Assembly: GCF_965118635.1 (NCBI RefSeq)
Contig: NZ_CBCPHV010000011.1
Span: 9,224-73,223, forward strand
Direction: 5' to 3'
DNA from: Empedobacter brevis_A
GTDB lineage: Bacteria; Bacteroidota; Bacteroidia; Flavobacteriales; Weeksellaceae
Length of the DNA: 64,000 bases
Below, in pieces: positions 51,605 to 61,336 of the stretch. The position numbers and the translations under genes were made by a program. A model generated the notes under the pieces. The model was not told the origin of the DNA. It saw only the letters and a program-made list of their open reading frames with translations, and did not search any database. Position 1 is the stretch's first letter; each line of letters begins with the position of its first letter.

Positions 51605-52453
51605 ATGTTGTTTTACAATTTCATTCTGAAGGTCTTAATTGTTATAAATGGTCTTGGAGCAGCATCAGGATTAGTGGTTGATAAACACCATGTTTACACA
51701 ATTTCTGATGATAAAGCACATTTGTACGTTTACAACAAAAAGAAAAAAGAAGTAGAGAAAGTTGATTTAAATCCAGAAGTAAAATCAAAACACATCAATA
51801 AAAAAGATAAACCAGATTTTGAAGCAATTACAAAATTTGACAATCATTTGTATATTCTTGGATCAGGTTCCAAAGAAAATCGTTTCGATTTGATTTCTTA
51901 TAACATCAAAACCAAGAAAGTTAAAAATGATAATTATAGTTTTCTTTTAGATGAATTTCTAAACGTTTCTAATCTATCAAAAAAAGACTTCAATATCGAA
52001 GGAATTATAACTGATGGCCATTGTACTTATTTTTTTAACAGAGGAAATGGACCTGCTGGTGTAAATGGAATTTATAGAGTAGGAGGTAAAATAAACGATT
52101 TGAGAGGCAAAACAATAGAGTTTATTCCAATCACTTTACCAAAATTAAACAACGAAACAACAACATTCTCCGATGCTATTTTGGTAGACGGAAAAGTGTT
52201 ATTTACAGCAACAGTTGAGTCGAAAAGTACAACTCAGTTTAATGGAGAAATAAAAGGTTCCATTATTGGTGAGTTAGATTTAGGAACAATGGAGGTTGTG
52301 CGTTGGCAAAAAATTTCTGATGACAAGAAAATTGAAGGTTTAGCGTTGTATAAAGAATCTCGCAAAAATTACGTTTTATATTTGTGCGAAGATAATGATG
52401 ATGACTCTGATAAAGCATCAATTTATATCTATAAATACCAAAAAGAAATCTAA
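51605..52453 (+). CDS. Hypothetical propeller-like protein, 282 aa
   Basis: A short N-terminal hydrophobic segment (MLFYNFILKVLIVINGLGAASGLVVDKHHVYTISDD) is followed by repeating beta-strand pattern such as FEAITKFDNHLYILGSGSKENRFDLISYNIKTKKV and EGIITDGHCTYFFNRGNGPAGVNGIYRV. It looks like a beta-propeller (phytase-like or SdiA-regulated-like) but lacks a clear family motif. It may be periplasmic, though the signal is not a clean one. It stands alone, upstream of secDF, which has its own promoter. Confidence 0.6.
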   Translation: MLFYNFILKVLIVINGLGAASGLVVDKHHVYTISDDKAHLYVYNKKKKEVEKVDLNPEVKSKHINKKDKPDFEAITKFDNHLYILGSGSKENRFDLISYNIKTKKVKNDNYSFLLDEFLNVSNLSKKDFNIEGIITDGHCTYFFNRGNGPAGVNGIYRVGGKINDLRGKTIEFIPITLPKLNNETTTFSDAILVDGKVLFTATVESKSTTQFNGEIKGSIIGELDLGTMEVVRWQKISDDKKIEGLALYKESRKNYVLYLCEDNDDDSDKASIYIYKYQKEI

Positions 52454-52512
52454 ACGATTAGAATAATGAACAGCGAAATACGGACATCGAAGTTCGATTT
52501 ATTCTTAAAAAA

Positions 52513-52544
52513 TTGTGAAAGTATTTTCAAGACTATTATATTTG
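52513..52544 (+). promoter_or_regulatory. Promoter of secDF
   Basis: TTG at 52513-52515, a 21-base spacer and TATATTTG at 52537-52544 match the Bacteroidota consensus. Transcription would start near 52551, giving a leader of about 25 bases before the ATG at 52576. Confidence 0.65.
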
Positions 52545-52575
52545 TCCGTCAAAATTTATTTATCAATTAAACATT

Positions 52576-55491
52576 ATGCGAGGAAGATGGCTCATTGCAG
52601 CATTTGCAATTATTTTAAGTCTCTTGTGTATCAGACAACTAAGTTATACTTGGTACACAAATAAAGTGGAGCATGAGGCGGCGCGTTTGGCGAGTAAGCC
52701 AGAAGACGAACCAAGAATTTTAGATAGCTTGGCTCAGCATCCTCTTGATTTAGGAATTATTAAGTACGATTATGCGTATGCCAAAAACAATGAAATCAAT
52801 TTAGGATTAGATTTGAAAGGTGGTATCAACGTAATCTTACAAGTTTCTGAAAGAGATTTATTAGAGAATTTATCAGCGAAAAGTCAAAACCCAATGTTGG
52901 CAACAGCTTTGGATGCTACTGATAAAGCTCAAAAAACAAACGGTAACGTACCTTATGTAGAATTATTTTTTCAAGAATTTGATAAAATAAAGGGAGGAAC
53001 AAAATATGCAGCTGCAGATTTGTTTGGGAACAAAAACAACGCAGACAAAATTGCATACAACGCTTCAGACGATCAGGTAAAAGAAGTAATCCGTAAAGAT
53101 ATCGAAGCTAAAGTTGCAACAGCATATGATGTAATTAAATCTCGTATCGACCAATTTGGTGTTGTTGAACCTGTTGTTCAACGTTTAGGTGATAAAGGTG
53201 ATGGACGTATCTTGGTAGAATTACCAGGTGTTTCTGACACAGATCGTGTAAAAAAATTATTACAATCGACAGCAAAATTAGAGTTCTGGCAAGTTGTTCG
53301 TCAAGATCCTACAGTTTTACAATATTTTTCTACGCTTAATACAGAAAAGTATAACGTAAAAAACGAAAAAGGAGAAACGATCAAATCTTTAGCAGAAGTA
53401 ATGCAACCAGCAGGTTCTAATGCTAGTTTTGTTGTTAATGTAAAAGATACAGCTGTTGTAAACCGTGTGATGCAAGACAAAGGTTTTGTACCAGGATTAC
53501 CAGCAAATATTAGAGGATATAAATATTCTTGGGCGAATAAGCCAATGAATTTAGGAAAACAGACAAATGATAAATCTGCACCTAAATTATTAGAATTTTA
53601 TGTTTTAAAAGGTAAAAATGGAACGCAAGATCCATTAATCGAAGGTGACAAAGTAGTTTCTGCTGCTGGTGAACGTAACCCTGGTTCGCTTACAAATGAG
53701 CCTGTTGTTACAATGCAAATGAACCAAGTTGGTGCACAAGAATGGTCTCGTATTACAGACGAGTTAAAACCTGCAGGTCCTGGACAACCAGGTCAAGGTG
53801 TAGCAATTGTGTTAGATAACATGGTTTATTCTGCTCCAAATATTAGTAACCAAATTACAGGAGGTAATTCTGTTATTTCTGGAAACTTTACAATTGACGA
53901 AGCAAAAGATTTAGCAAATATTTTACAAGCAGGTTCTTTACCAGCTTCATCTAAAATTGTTTCGGCTGAGGTTGTAGGTCCATCATTAGGACAAGAGGCA
54001 ATCAACAGTTCGTTAATCGCTTTTGGTTGTGCATTCGCATTGGTATTAATCTGGATGGTATTTTACTACAGCCGTGCAGGTATCTATGCTAACGTTGCAT
54101 TAATCATTAACTTATTATTCTTATTAGGATTCTTAGTATCTCTTAAAGCTACATTGTCTTTACCAGGTATTGCCGGGATTATCTTGACATTAGTAACAGG
54201 AATGGATGCTAATATCTTGATTTATGAACGTGTAAAAGAAGAATTAAGAAAAGGAAAATCATTACGTCAAGCAGTAGATTTCGCGTATTCTTGGAAAGGT
54301 GCTTTCTCTGCAATTATTGATGCCAACTCAACATCATTTATCACAGCATTAATTTTATTCTTCTTTGGTAAAGGTCCTGTTGTTGGTTTCGCTACAACGT
54401 TTATGATTGGTATTTTTACATCAACATTTACAGCGATTTTTATCACACGTTACTTTGTAGAAGGTCGTTTAGCAAAAGGAAAATCAGTTCCTTTCTATAC
54501 TTCATTTACAGCGCATTGGTTACAAAATATCAAAGTTGACTTATTAAAAACAAGAAAAATCTCTTATGCGATTTCAATTGTTTTAACAGTAATTGCTTTA
54601 GTATCGATCTTTACGAAAGGATTTGATATGGGTATCGAATTCCAAGGAGGACGTACATATACAGTTCGTTTTGATAAACATGTAGATCCGCAACAAATTT
54701 CTGAAAGTTTGGGTGATGTATTTGTTTTAGATGGCGAAAAAATGATGCCACAGGTTAAGACTTACGGTGGACAAAATCAAGTAAAAATTACAACAGCATA
54801 CAAATCTGACGAAGACGGAACAAATGTAGATGATGAAATTAAAGACAAATTATATACTGGTCTTAAATCTTATTTACCAGTTAATATGTCTAAAAAAGAT
54901 TTCTCTGAAGATAATGCAAAAATTGGTTTAATGTCTTCTGCAAAAGTAGGACCAACAATTGCCGATGATACAACAAGAGCTTCGTTCATTGCCGTAACAT
55001 TAGCATTAGTTGCAATTTTCTTCTACTTAATTGTGATGTTCAAACGTTGGCAATTCTCATTATCAACGATCATCGCATTAGCGCACGACGTTATTATTGT
55101 ATTAGGAGTTTTCTCTTTATTTAAAGGGATTTTACCTTTCAATATGGAGATTGACCAAGCATTTATAGCAGCGATTCTTACTGTAATTGGTTATTCGATG
55201 AATGACTCGATTATTATCTTGGATCGTATTCGTGAGAACTTAACAGTTGAGAAAAACCACAACTTGTACGATATCATTAATATTTCTACATCAGAAACAT
55301 TATCACGTACAATTAATACGTCATTATCAACGTTCTTAATCGTTTTAATCATCTTTGCATTTGGTGGAGAATCAATTAAAGGATTCATGTTTGCGAAATT
55401 AATTGGTATCGTAATTGGTACATTCTCATCTATTTTCGTTGCATCTCCTTTATTGTACGACTTTACTAAAAAAGGTCAAATGAATAAATAA
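52576..55491 (+). CDS. secDF: Protein translocase SecDF, fused subunit
   Basis: This 971-aa inner-membrane protein joins SecD and SecF, as is usual in Bacteroidota. The SecD part has the N-terminal membrane helix, periplasmic domain (INLGLDLKGGINVILQV, YDVIKSRIDQFGVVEPVVQRLG, GRILVELPGV, VLDNMVYSAPNISNQITGGNSVISG), then six segments with GIAGIILTLVTGMDANILIYERVKEELRKG. The SecF part follows (MGIEFQGGRTYTVRF, AFIAAILTVIGYSMNDSIIILDRIREN). It uses the proton gradient to pull secreted proteins through SecYEG. The gene has a clear promoter and a terminator. Confidence 0.96.
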   Translation: MRGRWLIAAFAIILSLLCIRQLSYTWYTNKVEHEAARLASKPEDEPRILDSLAQHPLDLGIIKYDYAYAKNNEINLGLDLKGGINVILQVSERDLLENLSAKSQNPMLATALDATDKAQKTNGNVPYVELFFQEFDKIKGGTKYAAADLFGNKNNADKIAYNASDDQVKEVIRKDIEAKVATAYDVIKSRIDQFGVVEPVVQRLGDKGDGRILVELPGVSDTDRVKKLLQSTAKLEFWQVVRQDPTVLQYFSTLNTEKYNVKNEKGETIKSLAEVMQPAGSNASFVVNVKDTAVVNRVMQDKGFVPGLPANIRGYKYSWANKPMNLGKQTNDKSAPKLLEFYVLKGKNGTQDPLIEGDKVVSAAGERNPGSLTNEPVVTMQMNQVGAQEWSRITDELKPAGPGQPGQGVAIVLDNMVYSAPNISNQITGGNSVISGNFTIDEAKDLANILQAGSLPASSKIVSAEVVGPSLGQEAINSSLIAFGCAFALVLIWMVFYYSRAGIYANVALIINLLFLLGFLVSLKATLSLPGIAGIILTLVTGMDANILIYERVKEELRKGKSLRQAVDFAYSWKGAFSAIIDANSTSFITALILFFFGKGPVVGFATTFMIGIFTSTFTAIFITRYFVEGRLAKGKSVPFYTSFTAHWLQNIKVDLLKTRKISYAISIVLTVIALVSIFTKGFDMGIEFQGGRTYTVRFDKHVDPQQISESLGDVFVLDGEKMMPQVKTYGGQNQVKITTAYKSDEDGTNVDDEIKDKLYTGLKSYLPVNMSKKDFSEDNAKIGLMSSAKVGPTIADDTTRASFIAVTLALVAIFFYLIVMFKRWQFSLSTIIALAHDVIIVLGVFSLFKGILPFNMEIDQAFIAAILTVIGYSMNDSIIILDRIRENLTVEKNHNLYDIINISTSETLSRTINTSLSTFLIVLIIFAFGGESIKGFMFAKLIGIVIGTFSSIFVASPLLYDFTKKGQMNK

Positions 55492-55520
55492 GATTCAAAT
55501 TTTAAATAAATTTTAAGAAA

Positions 55521-55549
55521 GTCATCAAAGAAATTTGATGGCTTTTTTT
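55521..55549 (+). terminator. Terminator of secDF
   Basis: GTCATCAAA pairs with TTTGATGGC (one G-U) around GAAA and is followed by a long T run. It lies about 30 bases after the stop codon. Confidence 0.8.
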
Positions 55550-55583
55550 CTTTTACTCCATTTAGATTTTATACATTTGTTTT

Positions 55584-56138
55584 GTGAATAGTTTAGTAAT
55601 ATACCCAGCGTTTTTAGACTTCCAAGAAGTCGTGATTATTATGGTGGTTGCTGTAGTAATTTTTGGACCAGATAAAATTCCAGAAATTGCTCGTGGTTTG
55701 GGAACTGCTGTGCGCAAATTAAAAGAAGCTTCTGAAGATATCAAGCAAGAAATCATGAATCCTGTGCAGGATGTCGATCCAACAAAAGATATTCAGAATA
55801 CGATAAAAGAGTTGAATCCAATGAACGAAGTAAAGGATGCCTTTCAGAAAATAAATCCAATGGATGATTTTCAGAAATCATTTGACGAAGTTCGTAATCC
55901 TGTAGATGAAATACATGAAGCAATCCATCAAGATAATACAGCAGTAAATGCTGCATTAAAAGATGATGCTCCAACGATGAAAGCAGAAGATTCTGTACAA
56001 GATTTGGAAATAGATGTGCAACAAACAACAGAACCAGTTGTAGAAAAAGAGGTTGAACAAATAGAAGAAGAACTTCCAGTTGTTGAACCAAAATCTGTAG
56101 ACGAAGCTTTAGGTTTAGGAGGATCAGTAAGTAGATAA
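55584..56138 (+). CDS. tatA: TatA/TatB-family Sec-independent translocase protein
   Basis: The GTG start at 55584 gives 184 aa. The N-terminal membrane helix and amphipathic helix (LDFQEVVIIMVVAVVIFGPDKIPEIARGLGTAVRKLKEASEDIKQEI) match TatA/B, including the FGPxKxPEIARxLG hinge. A long acidic tail with repeats of DxxNP (VDPTKDIQNTIKELNPMNEVKDAFQKINPMDDFQKSFDEVRNPVDEIH) is more like TatB in length; in Bacteroidota one protein may serve both. A -7-like TACATTTG lies only four bases before the start. Its stop overlaps the next ATG. Confidence 0.85.
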   Translation: MNSLVIYPAFLDFQEVVIIMVVAVVIFGPDKIPEIARGLGTAVRKLKEASEDIKQEIMNPVQDVDPTKDIQNTIKELNPMNEVKDAFQKINPMDDFQKSFDEVRNPVDEIHEAIHQDNTAVNAALKDDAPTMKAEDSVQDLEIDVQQTTEPVVEKEVEQIEEELPVVEPKSVDEALGLGGSVSR

Positions 56139-56713
56139 TGATACAAGATTATTTTAATTGGGATGCACAACTTTTTTTGTATTTCAATAATTTAGGTAAT
56201 GAAAAATGGGATTGGTTTTGGTTATTAGTTACGAATAAAAAAACTTGGATTCCTCTTTATGCCATCTTTCTTATTTTGCTGTACATAAAATTAGGCTGGA
56301 AGAAAACCTTATTGGCTGGAATTTGTGTGGCATTAATGATAACATGTGCAGATCAATTTACAAATATTCTGAAAAATCATTTCCATCGTTTTCGTCCATG
56401 TTATACAGAATCAATTCAAGGGTTATTTCGTCCGATAGATTGCGAAGGTAGAGGTAGATATGGTTTTACTTCGGCACATGCTTCCAATCATATGGCGATT
56501 GCAATTTTTATGGGAATCATTTTAAGACGTTATTATAAATGGTTACTTTCTGTCTTAATCATTTGGGCATTGATGGTTGCATACAGTAGAGTATATGTTG
56601 GTGTGCATTTTACAGGAGATGTATTTTTCGGAACATTAATCGGAGTATTTTTCTCTATTGTTTTTGTAAAATTGTATTATTTCTTAGAAAAGAAATATTT
56701 GAAGAAGATTTAA
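56138..56713 (+). CDS. PAP2-family membrane phosphatase
   Basis: This 191-aa membrane protein has five to six segments. The three phosphatase motifs are present: KNHFHRFRP, TSAHASNH (SAH in place of the common SGH), and SRVYVGVHFTGDV with the catalytic His. Family members dephosphorylate lipid phosphates such as undecaprenyl diphosphate or phosphatidylglycerol phosphate. The start overlaps the tatA stop by one base, implying cotranscription. Confidence 0.9.
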   Translation: MIQDYFNWDAQLFLYFNNLGNEKWDWFWLLVTNKKTWIPLYAIFLILLYIKLGWKKTLLAGICVALMITCADQFTNILKNHFHRFRPCYTESIQGLFRPIDCEGRGRYGFTSAHASNHMAIAIFMGIILRRYYKWLLSVLIIWALMVAYSRVYVGVHFTGDVFFGTLIGVFFSIVFVKLYYFLEKKYLKKI

Positions 56714-56731
56714 ACTGAAAAGTATAAAAAT

Positions 56732-56766
56732 AAAAAAGTCGATAACGAATTGTTATCGACTTTTTT
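56732..56766. terminator. Terminator after the PAP2 gene
   Basis: AAAAAAGTCGATAAC pairs with GTTATCGACTTTTTT around a short loop; a perfect 15-bp stem with terminal A and T runs. It can also serve the convergent AI-2E transporter gene. Confidence 0.85.
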
Positions 56767-56816
56767 AATGGATGAAATGATGATTAATGATCTAATTATG
56801 TAAAATAGAAATCAGA

Positions 56817-57965
56817 TTACTCAACATTCTCATCCAACTTCTTAGTTTTTAACTTTAATCTTTTGGCTTTCTTTTTAGCTAAAAATGTATTCAGATCTTC
56901 ATCCATTTCGGTAGACAGTTCATCACCTAAAAGATAACCCCAAGGTTTAAGATCCGTCACATTATCAAAAACTATTTTCATCAAGGCGAGTATCGGAATT
57001 GATAATAACATTCCCATAATTCCCCAAGCCATTTCACCAATTACCAATCCAATGATTACAATCAACGAATTAATTTTTACTTTTGAACCAACAATTTGTG
57101 GCATAACAACATTTCCATCAATCGCATGAATTACAATAAATGCAATCAAAACAAATAATAATTTTGATGCCGACATTGTTGCAAATGTGATAATTAATGT
57201 CACGATCATTGAAATAATAATTCCGACATAAGGAATAACATTTAAAACTCCGGTTAAAATGGCTAATACAAATTTGTATTTCAGTCCAAGAATAGAAAAT
57301 GCTATAAAAGACAAAACAGAGACGATTAACATTTGTAGAAATAAACCAATCAAATACTGTTTTACCATTTTCTGAATAGAAGTGATAACATTATAAACCT
57401 GATCGCGAGTATTTGTATTGAACACGTAATATAAAAATTTCACTAAATGCTGACGATAAATCAATAAGAAAACAATATATAAAAATGTAAACAAAACTGT
57501 AACAGCCATTGAAGAAACGATAGAAATTACTTTCTCGATAACAATGGTACTTGTTTCTATGGTTGTTTTGACATTTTTTGTTAAATACTCCATTTGCATA
57601 TGCGAGTTAACACCAAAAGTATGATGAATCCAACTTTGCAGATTCATAAAAGCTTCTATAATTTGTTTTTGAAAAGTTGGCCATTCATTTGCTATTTCTG
57701 TCATTTGTATGGCAATTAAATAGAAAATTCCCAATATAAATGTTGCAAAAAGCAAAGTCGTAATAATACTTGAAACAGCACGAGGTAAACGCAAATATCT
57801 TTCAAAAAACGAACAAACAGGTGCTAATAAGATCGAAATTAAGAAACCTAATATCAAAGGAACTAAAATTCCTTTACCTATTATTGAAATGAATGATAAA
57901 CAAATGATTGACAATAATACGCAAGTTAATTTGATATAAAAAGGCCATTTTTTAATGACTTCCAT
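56817..57965 (-). CDS. AI-2E family transporter (PerM-like)
   Basis: This 382-aa membrane protein has eight predicted segments. Family blocks are LVPLILGFLISILLAPVCSFFERYLRLPRAVSSIITTLLF, LTGVLNVIPYVGIIISMIVTLIITF, and HAIDGNVVMPQIVGSKVKINSLIVIIGLVIGEMAWGIMGMLLSIPILALMKI. Known members export AI-2 or act as Na+/H+ antiporters; the exact role here is open. The charged C-terminus (FLAKKKAKRLKLKTKKL) is cytoplasmic. Confidence 0.88.
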   Translation of the reverse strand: MEVIKKWPFYIKLTCVLLSIICLSFISIIGKGILVPLILGFLISILLAPVCSFFERYLRLPRAVSSIITTLLFATFILGIFYLIAIQMTEIANEWPTFQKQIIEAFMNLQSWIHHTFGVNSHMQMEYLTKNVKTTIETSTIVIEKVISIVSSMAVTVLFTFLYIVFLLIYRQHLVKFLYYVFNTNTRDQVYNVITSIQKMVKQYLIGLFLQMLIVSVLSFIAFSILGLKYKFVLAILTGVLNVIPYVGIIISMIVTLIITFATMSASKLLFVLIAFIVIHAIDGNVVMPQIVGSKVKINSLIVIIGLVIGEMAWGIMGMLLSIPILALMKIVFDNVTDLKPWGYLLGDELSTEMDEDLNTFLAKKKAKRLKLKTKKLDENVE

Positions 57966-58065
57966 AAGTAGATGTATTTTTTATTTTTAATAATTATTAA
58001 TAGGTAGCATAAATATAGTTTTATTTCTTAAGAATTTTATTTCATTTTTTAGATTTATTTCAATA

Positions 58066-58094
58066 AAAAAGCCACGTTATAATAACGTGGCTTT
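58066..58094 (-). terminator. Terminator of the DPP11-like gene
   Basis: On the minus strand AAAGCCACGTTA pairs with TAACGTGGCTTT and a T run follows. It starts about 17 bases after the stop at 58111. Confidence 0.8.
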
Positions 58095-58110
58095 CTGAGT
58101 AAAAGAAATA

Positions 58111-60282
58111 TTATTTTTTCTTCTTTACGTTTTTATTTTCGTCAACGATTGTCATTTCATCAATCAATCGTTGTGCATTTGCATATTTATCAACGACCCA
58201 TAAAATATAACGAGAGTCAACCATAATGTTACGACAAATCTCAGGATCATAATTCAAATCTGACATTGTTCCTTCCCAAACACGGTCAAAGTTTAATCCG
58301 ATTAATTCACCTTTTGCATTCAAAGCAGGAGAACCAGAATTACCTCCTGTTGTATGGTTTGTTGCAATAAAGTTTACTGGTAATTTTCCGTCTTTATCGG
58401 CATATTTTCCGTAATCTTTTTTGTCATATAAACTCAACATTTGTTTTGGTAAATCATATTCATAATCGCCAGGAATATATTTTTCCATTATACCTTCCAT
58501 GTGCGTTACTGGCTCATAATAAACAGCATCACGAGGTTGATAACCATCAACTTTTCCATAAGTTACACGCAATGTAGAATTCGCATCTGGGAATATTTTC
58601 TTATCTGTAAATACATCCATTTGCGCTTTCATATATGTGCGCATCAATTTGTTGATTTTATCTTGATTTGCTAAATATGTAGGCGATACTTTTGTTTGAT
58701 TTGCATCTAAAATTAAACGAATTTGAGCAATTAATGCATCTTCTTGTAATGCTTTGATAAATTCAGCATCGTTTTCAGCTAACGTTTGTATGTTACCTAA
58801 AACAGATTGTCCGTTAATTTTTTTCGTTCCATTAATAACCGAATTTCCTAAAGCAGCTTTGATATTTGCTGCAGAAGTATTTGGTAATAAATTTTGAGGA
58901 ACAACTTTGAAATAATTGTCAGCCAAATCAGACGAAATTGTTTTGTCTAATTCCGGATTATAATCCTTGTGCATAGACGCAACTGTATTCAATGCTTTTG
59001 CTTTTGTTTCAGCATAATTTGCTTGTCCAACAGCATTCAAAATATTGTTTAACGTTAATGCCATTCTGAATGTTTCTGAGTTTGAGAAAAACGTTTCAGA
59101 ATACATTGTATAAGCTAAATTATAATCTTGATTTGCTTTATTAAGTTGATTTAATTCAGCAATAATATTTGCATATTGCGCTTTTAATTTTGGATCTTTT
59201 GCAATTCGATTCATGAATTCTTGCTCATGTTGTAGACGTTTTTCTACAGCTTTCGAACGGTTTAATCCTAAAACTTCGCCAATCCATTTTTTATGTGCAT
59301 TCGAGATACGCGCTTGTTTAGAAGCATAAGCGATACGAGTTGCATTATCTTCGCGCATTTTTTTATCGATATGAGATAAAGCAATTGTACGAACATTGAT
59401 ACGTGCAGGATTAATCACATCTTTTATTTGCTCGATAGAAGAAGCAGGTAAATATTCGTCTGTTGTTCCTGGGAATCCATAAACAAATGTGAAATCGTTT
59501 TCGTTAATTCCAGAAATATTAATTGGTAAGAAATGTTTTGGTTTATATGGAACATTTTCTGGAGAATAATCTGCAGGTTTGTTGTTCTTATCTGCATAAA
59601 TTCTGAACATCGAAAAATCTCCTGTATGGCGTGGCCAAACCCAGTTATCAGTATCATTTCCGTATTTTCCAATTGCAGAAGGTGGTGCACCAACTAAACG
59701 AACATCTTTATATGTTTCTGTTGTAAATTGGTAATATTTATTTCCTTTGTAAAAAGGTTTGATAAATACAGAACGATAAGATTCTGTTTTACTTTTAGCA
59801 TTAAAATCTTCAATATTCTTTTTGATGATTTTGTTGCGTTCTTCCTCAGACATATTATCGTTTACACCAGCTAAAATAGCAGTTGTAACATCTTTTATGT
59901 CAACAATAAAAGTGGCTGTTAAACCTTTGTTTGGTAATTCGTCTTTCAACTCTTTTGCCCAAAAACCATCTGTTAAATAATCATTTTCTAAAGATGAATG
60001 TGCTTGGATTTCTCCATAACCACAGTGATGATTAGTTAATAATAAACCATTTGGAGAAATAACTTCAGAAGTACAACCTCCACCAAAGTGAGCAACTGCA
60101 TTGTTGATACTTTTATCTCCTGTACTAAAAATGTCTTTTGATGAGATTTTTAATCCCATATCTTTCATTTCCTTTTCATTCAATTCTGTCGGAATCCACA
60201 TTCCACCACCTTGTTGTGCAAAAACACTAAAGTTTGCAAACAAAGCCATTAAAATAGATCCTTTAACGAATAGTTTCTTCAT
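58111..60282 (-). CDS. S46 dipeptidyl-peptidase, DPP11 type (Asp/Glu-specific)
   Basis: This 723-aa secreted peptidase has a signal peptide (MKKLFVKGSILMALFANFSVFAQ). S46 motifs: LLTNHHCGYG (His85), HTGDFSMFR (Asp222) and TGGNSGSPALN (Ser649). The residue 18 positions after the serine is Arg667 in GLNFDRVWEGTMSD. In Porphyromonas gingivalis DPP11 the equivalent Arg (18 after its serine) gives preference for acidic P1 residues, whereas DPP7 has Gly there. The enzyme removes dipeptides from peptides in the periplasm. It stands alone with its own terminator, and TATCTTTG lies 41 bases upstream of the start. Confidence 0.92.
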   Translation of the reverse strand: MKKLFVKGSILMALFANFSVFAQQGGGMWIPTELNEKEMKDMGLKISSKDIFSTGDKSINNAVAHFGGGCTSEVISPNGLLLTNHHCGYGEIQAHSSLENDYLTDGFWAKELKDELPNKGLTATFIVDIKDVTTAILAGVNDNMSEEERNKIIKKNIEDFNAKSKTESYRSVFIKPFYKGNKYYQFTTETYKDVRLVGAPPSAIGKYGNDTDNWVWPRHTGDFSMFRIYADKNNKPADYSPENVPYKPKHFLPINISGINENDFTFVYGFPGTTDEYLPASSIEQIKDVINPARINVRTIALSHIDKKMREDNATRIAYASKQARISNAHKKWIGEVLGLNRSKAVEKRLQHEQEFMNRIAKDPKLKAQYANIIAELNQLNKANQDYNLAYTMYSETFFSNSETFRMALTLNNILNAVGQANYAETKAKALNTVASMHKDYNPELDKTISSDLADNYFKVVPQNLLPNTSAANIKAALGNSVINGTKKINGQSVLGNIQTLAENDAEFIKALQEDALIAQIRLILDANQTKVSPTYLANQDKINKLMRTYMKAQMDVFTDKKIFPDANSTLRVTYGKVDGYQPRDAVYYEPVTHMEGIMEKYIPGDYEYDLPKQMLSLYDKKDYGKYADKDGKLPVNFIATNHTTGGNSGSPALNAKGELIGLNFDRVWEGTMSDLNYDPEICRNIMVDSRYILWVVDKYANAQRLIDEMTIVDENKNVKKKK

Positions 60283-60445
60283 TTTTATTTGATTATTTTA
60301 TTCTACCAATTTCTAAGAATTTCAAAGATAGAGATTTTTATTTAATCGTTAATAAATTGCTAAAACCATTATTATTAGTGAGATTTATCAATTTTTTTTA
60401 TTGAATTAAAAGAATTATTTTTAACAAAAATTAACAATCTTTACC

Positions 60446-61285
60446 ATGACCTATAGTAAAATCTTTACTTTATTATTGATATTAGTTTCATTATCTTCTT
60501 GTACGATTTCTGAAGAAGTTATTGTAAATGAAAAAGGAGAATTCGATTATTTGCAGAAAATAGACATTCCACAAATTGGAGCAATGATGAATTCTATTGA
60601 TATGGATGATAAGATCCAAATGAATCAGATTTCGAATAATGAATATTCTTATTATGAATTTGTTCAGTTATTACAAGAAAAAGGAGGTGAAAAAGTCAGA
60701 AATAAAACTAAAAAATTCGATTTATACCAAGACGATTTATCTGCGATTGATTTTTTTAAATTTAGATTAGACTTGAGAGATAAATTTGCAATAGAAATGA
60801 TTAATAAATCTAAATCTGCAGAAGAATTTAACTCAAATTCAAAAATTATTGAAGAAACTTTCGCTACAATAAAAGAGAAAGATGAAAAAAGAATTATAGA
60901 TGAATTGAGCCAAAAGAAAAGAAAGCGAAAATCAAAACAATCAGTAGAAGAACCTTTATTTGTTGATAATCCTTTGGCATTGATGACAACTTCTTCTTAT
61001 ACTTATGATGGAAAATCATTTTCTAAAACAATTGATGCTGAAAAATTTTCAAAAGATTTTAAGGAACAAAGCTTTGATAATGATCAAGAAAGAGCGAATT
61101 ATTTGGGAATGTTGAAACAAATCAAGTTTAAATATAAATATACTTTTCCTAGGAAAATAAAATCTTTGAGTATTCCTGATGCAATGTTTACTTCTGACGG
61201 AAAAACATTTATTAAAGAATATACTTTGGACGAGATTATTAATAATCCAAGTTTAGGAAATTTTAAAGTAGAGCTGGAAGATTAA
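60446..61285 (+). CDS. Hypothetical lipoprotein, 279 aa
   Basis: The start MTYSKIFTLLLILVSLSSCTISEEVIVNEKGEFDYLQKIDI has a lipoprotein signal with lipobox LSSC (Cys19). The rest is hydrophilic and charged, with a basic stretch KKRKRKSKQ near residue 170. I know no specific family, though the opening EEVIVNEKGEFDYxQKID resembles Flavobacteriales lipoproteins. It is separated from lipB by 51 bases containing a promoter candidate. Confidence 0.65.
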   Translation: MTYSKIFTLLLILVSLSSCTISEEVIVNEKGEFDYLQKIDIPQIGAMMNSIDMDDKIQMNQISNNEYSYYEFVQLLQEKGGEKVRNKTKKFDLYQDDLSAIDFFKFRLDLRDKFAIEMINKSKSAEEFNSNSKIIEETFATIKEKDEKRIIDELSQKKRKRKSKQSVEEPLFVDNPLALMTTSSYTYDGKSFSKTIDAEKFSKDFKEQSFDNDQERANYLGMLKQIKFKYKYTFPRKIKSLSIPDAMFTSDGKTFIKEYTLDEIINNPSLGNFKVELED

Positions 61286-61307
61286 TGATAATTTTTCAAA
61301 TCCTTCG

Positions 61308-61315
61308 TAAATTTG
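61308..61315 (+). promoter_or_regulatory. Candidate -7 element of lipB
   Basis: TAAATTTG matches TAnnTTTG, 21 bases upstream of the ATG at 61337. It argues against an upstream TTG start at 61313, which would lie in the promoter. No clear TTG at -33. Confidence 0.4.
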
Positions 61316-61336
61316 ACATTCGAAACACATTGTGAA

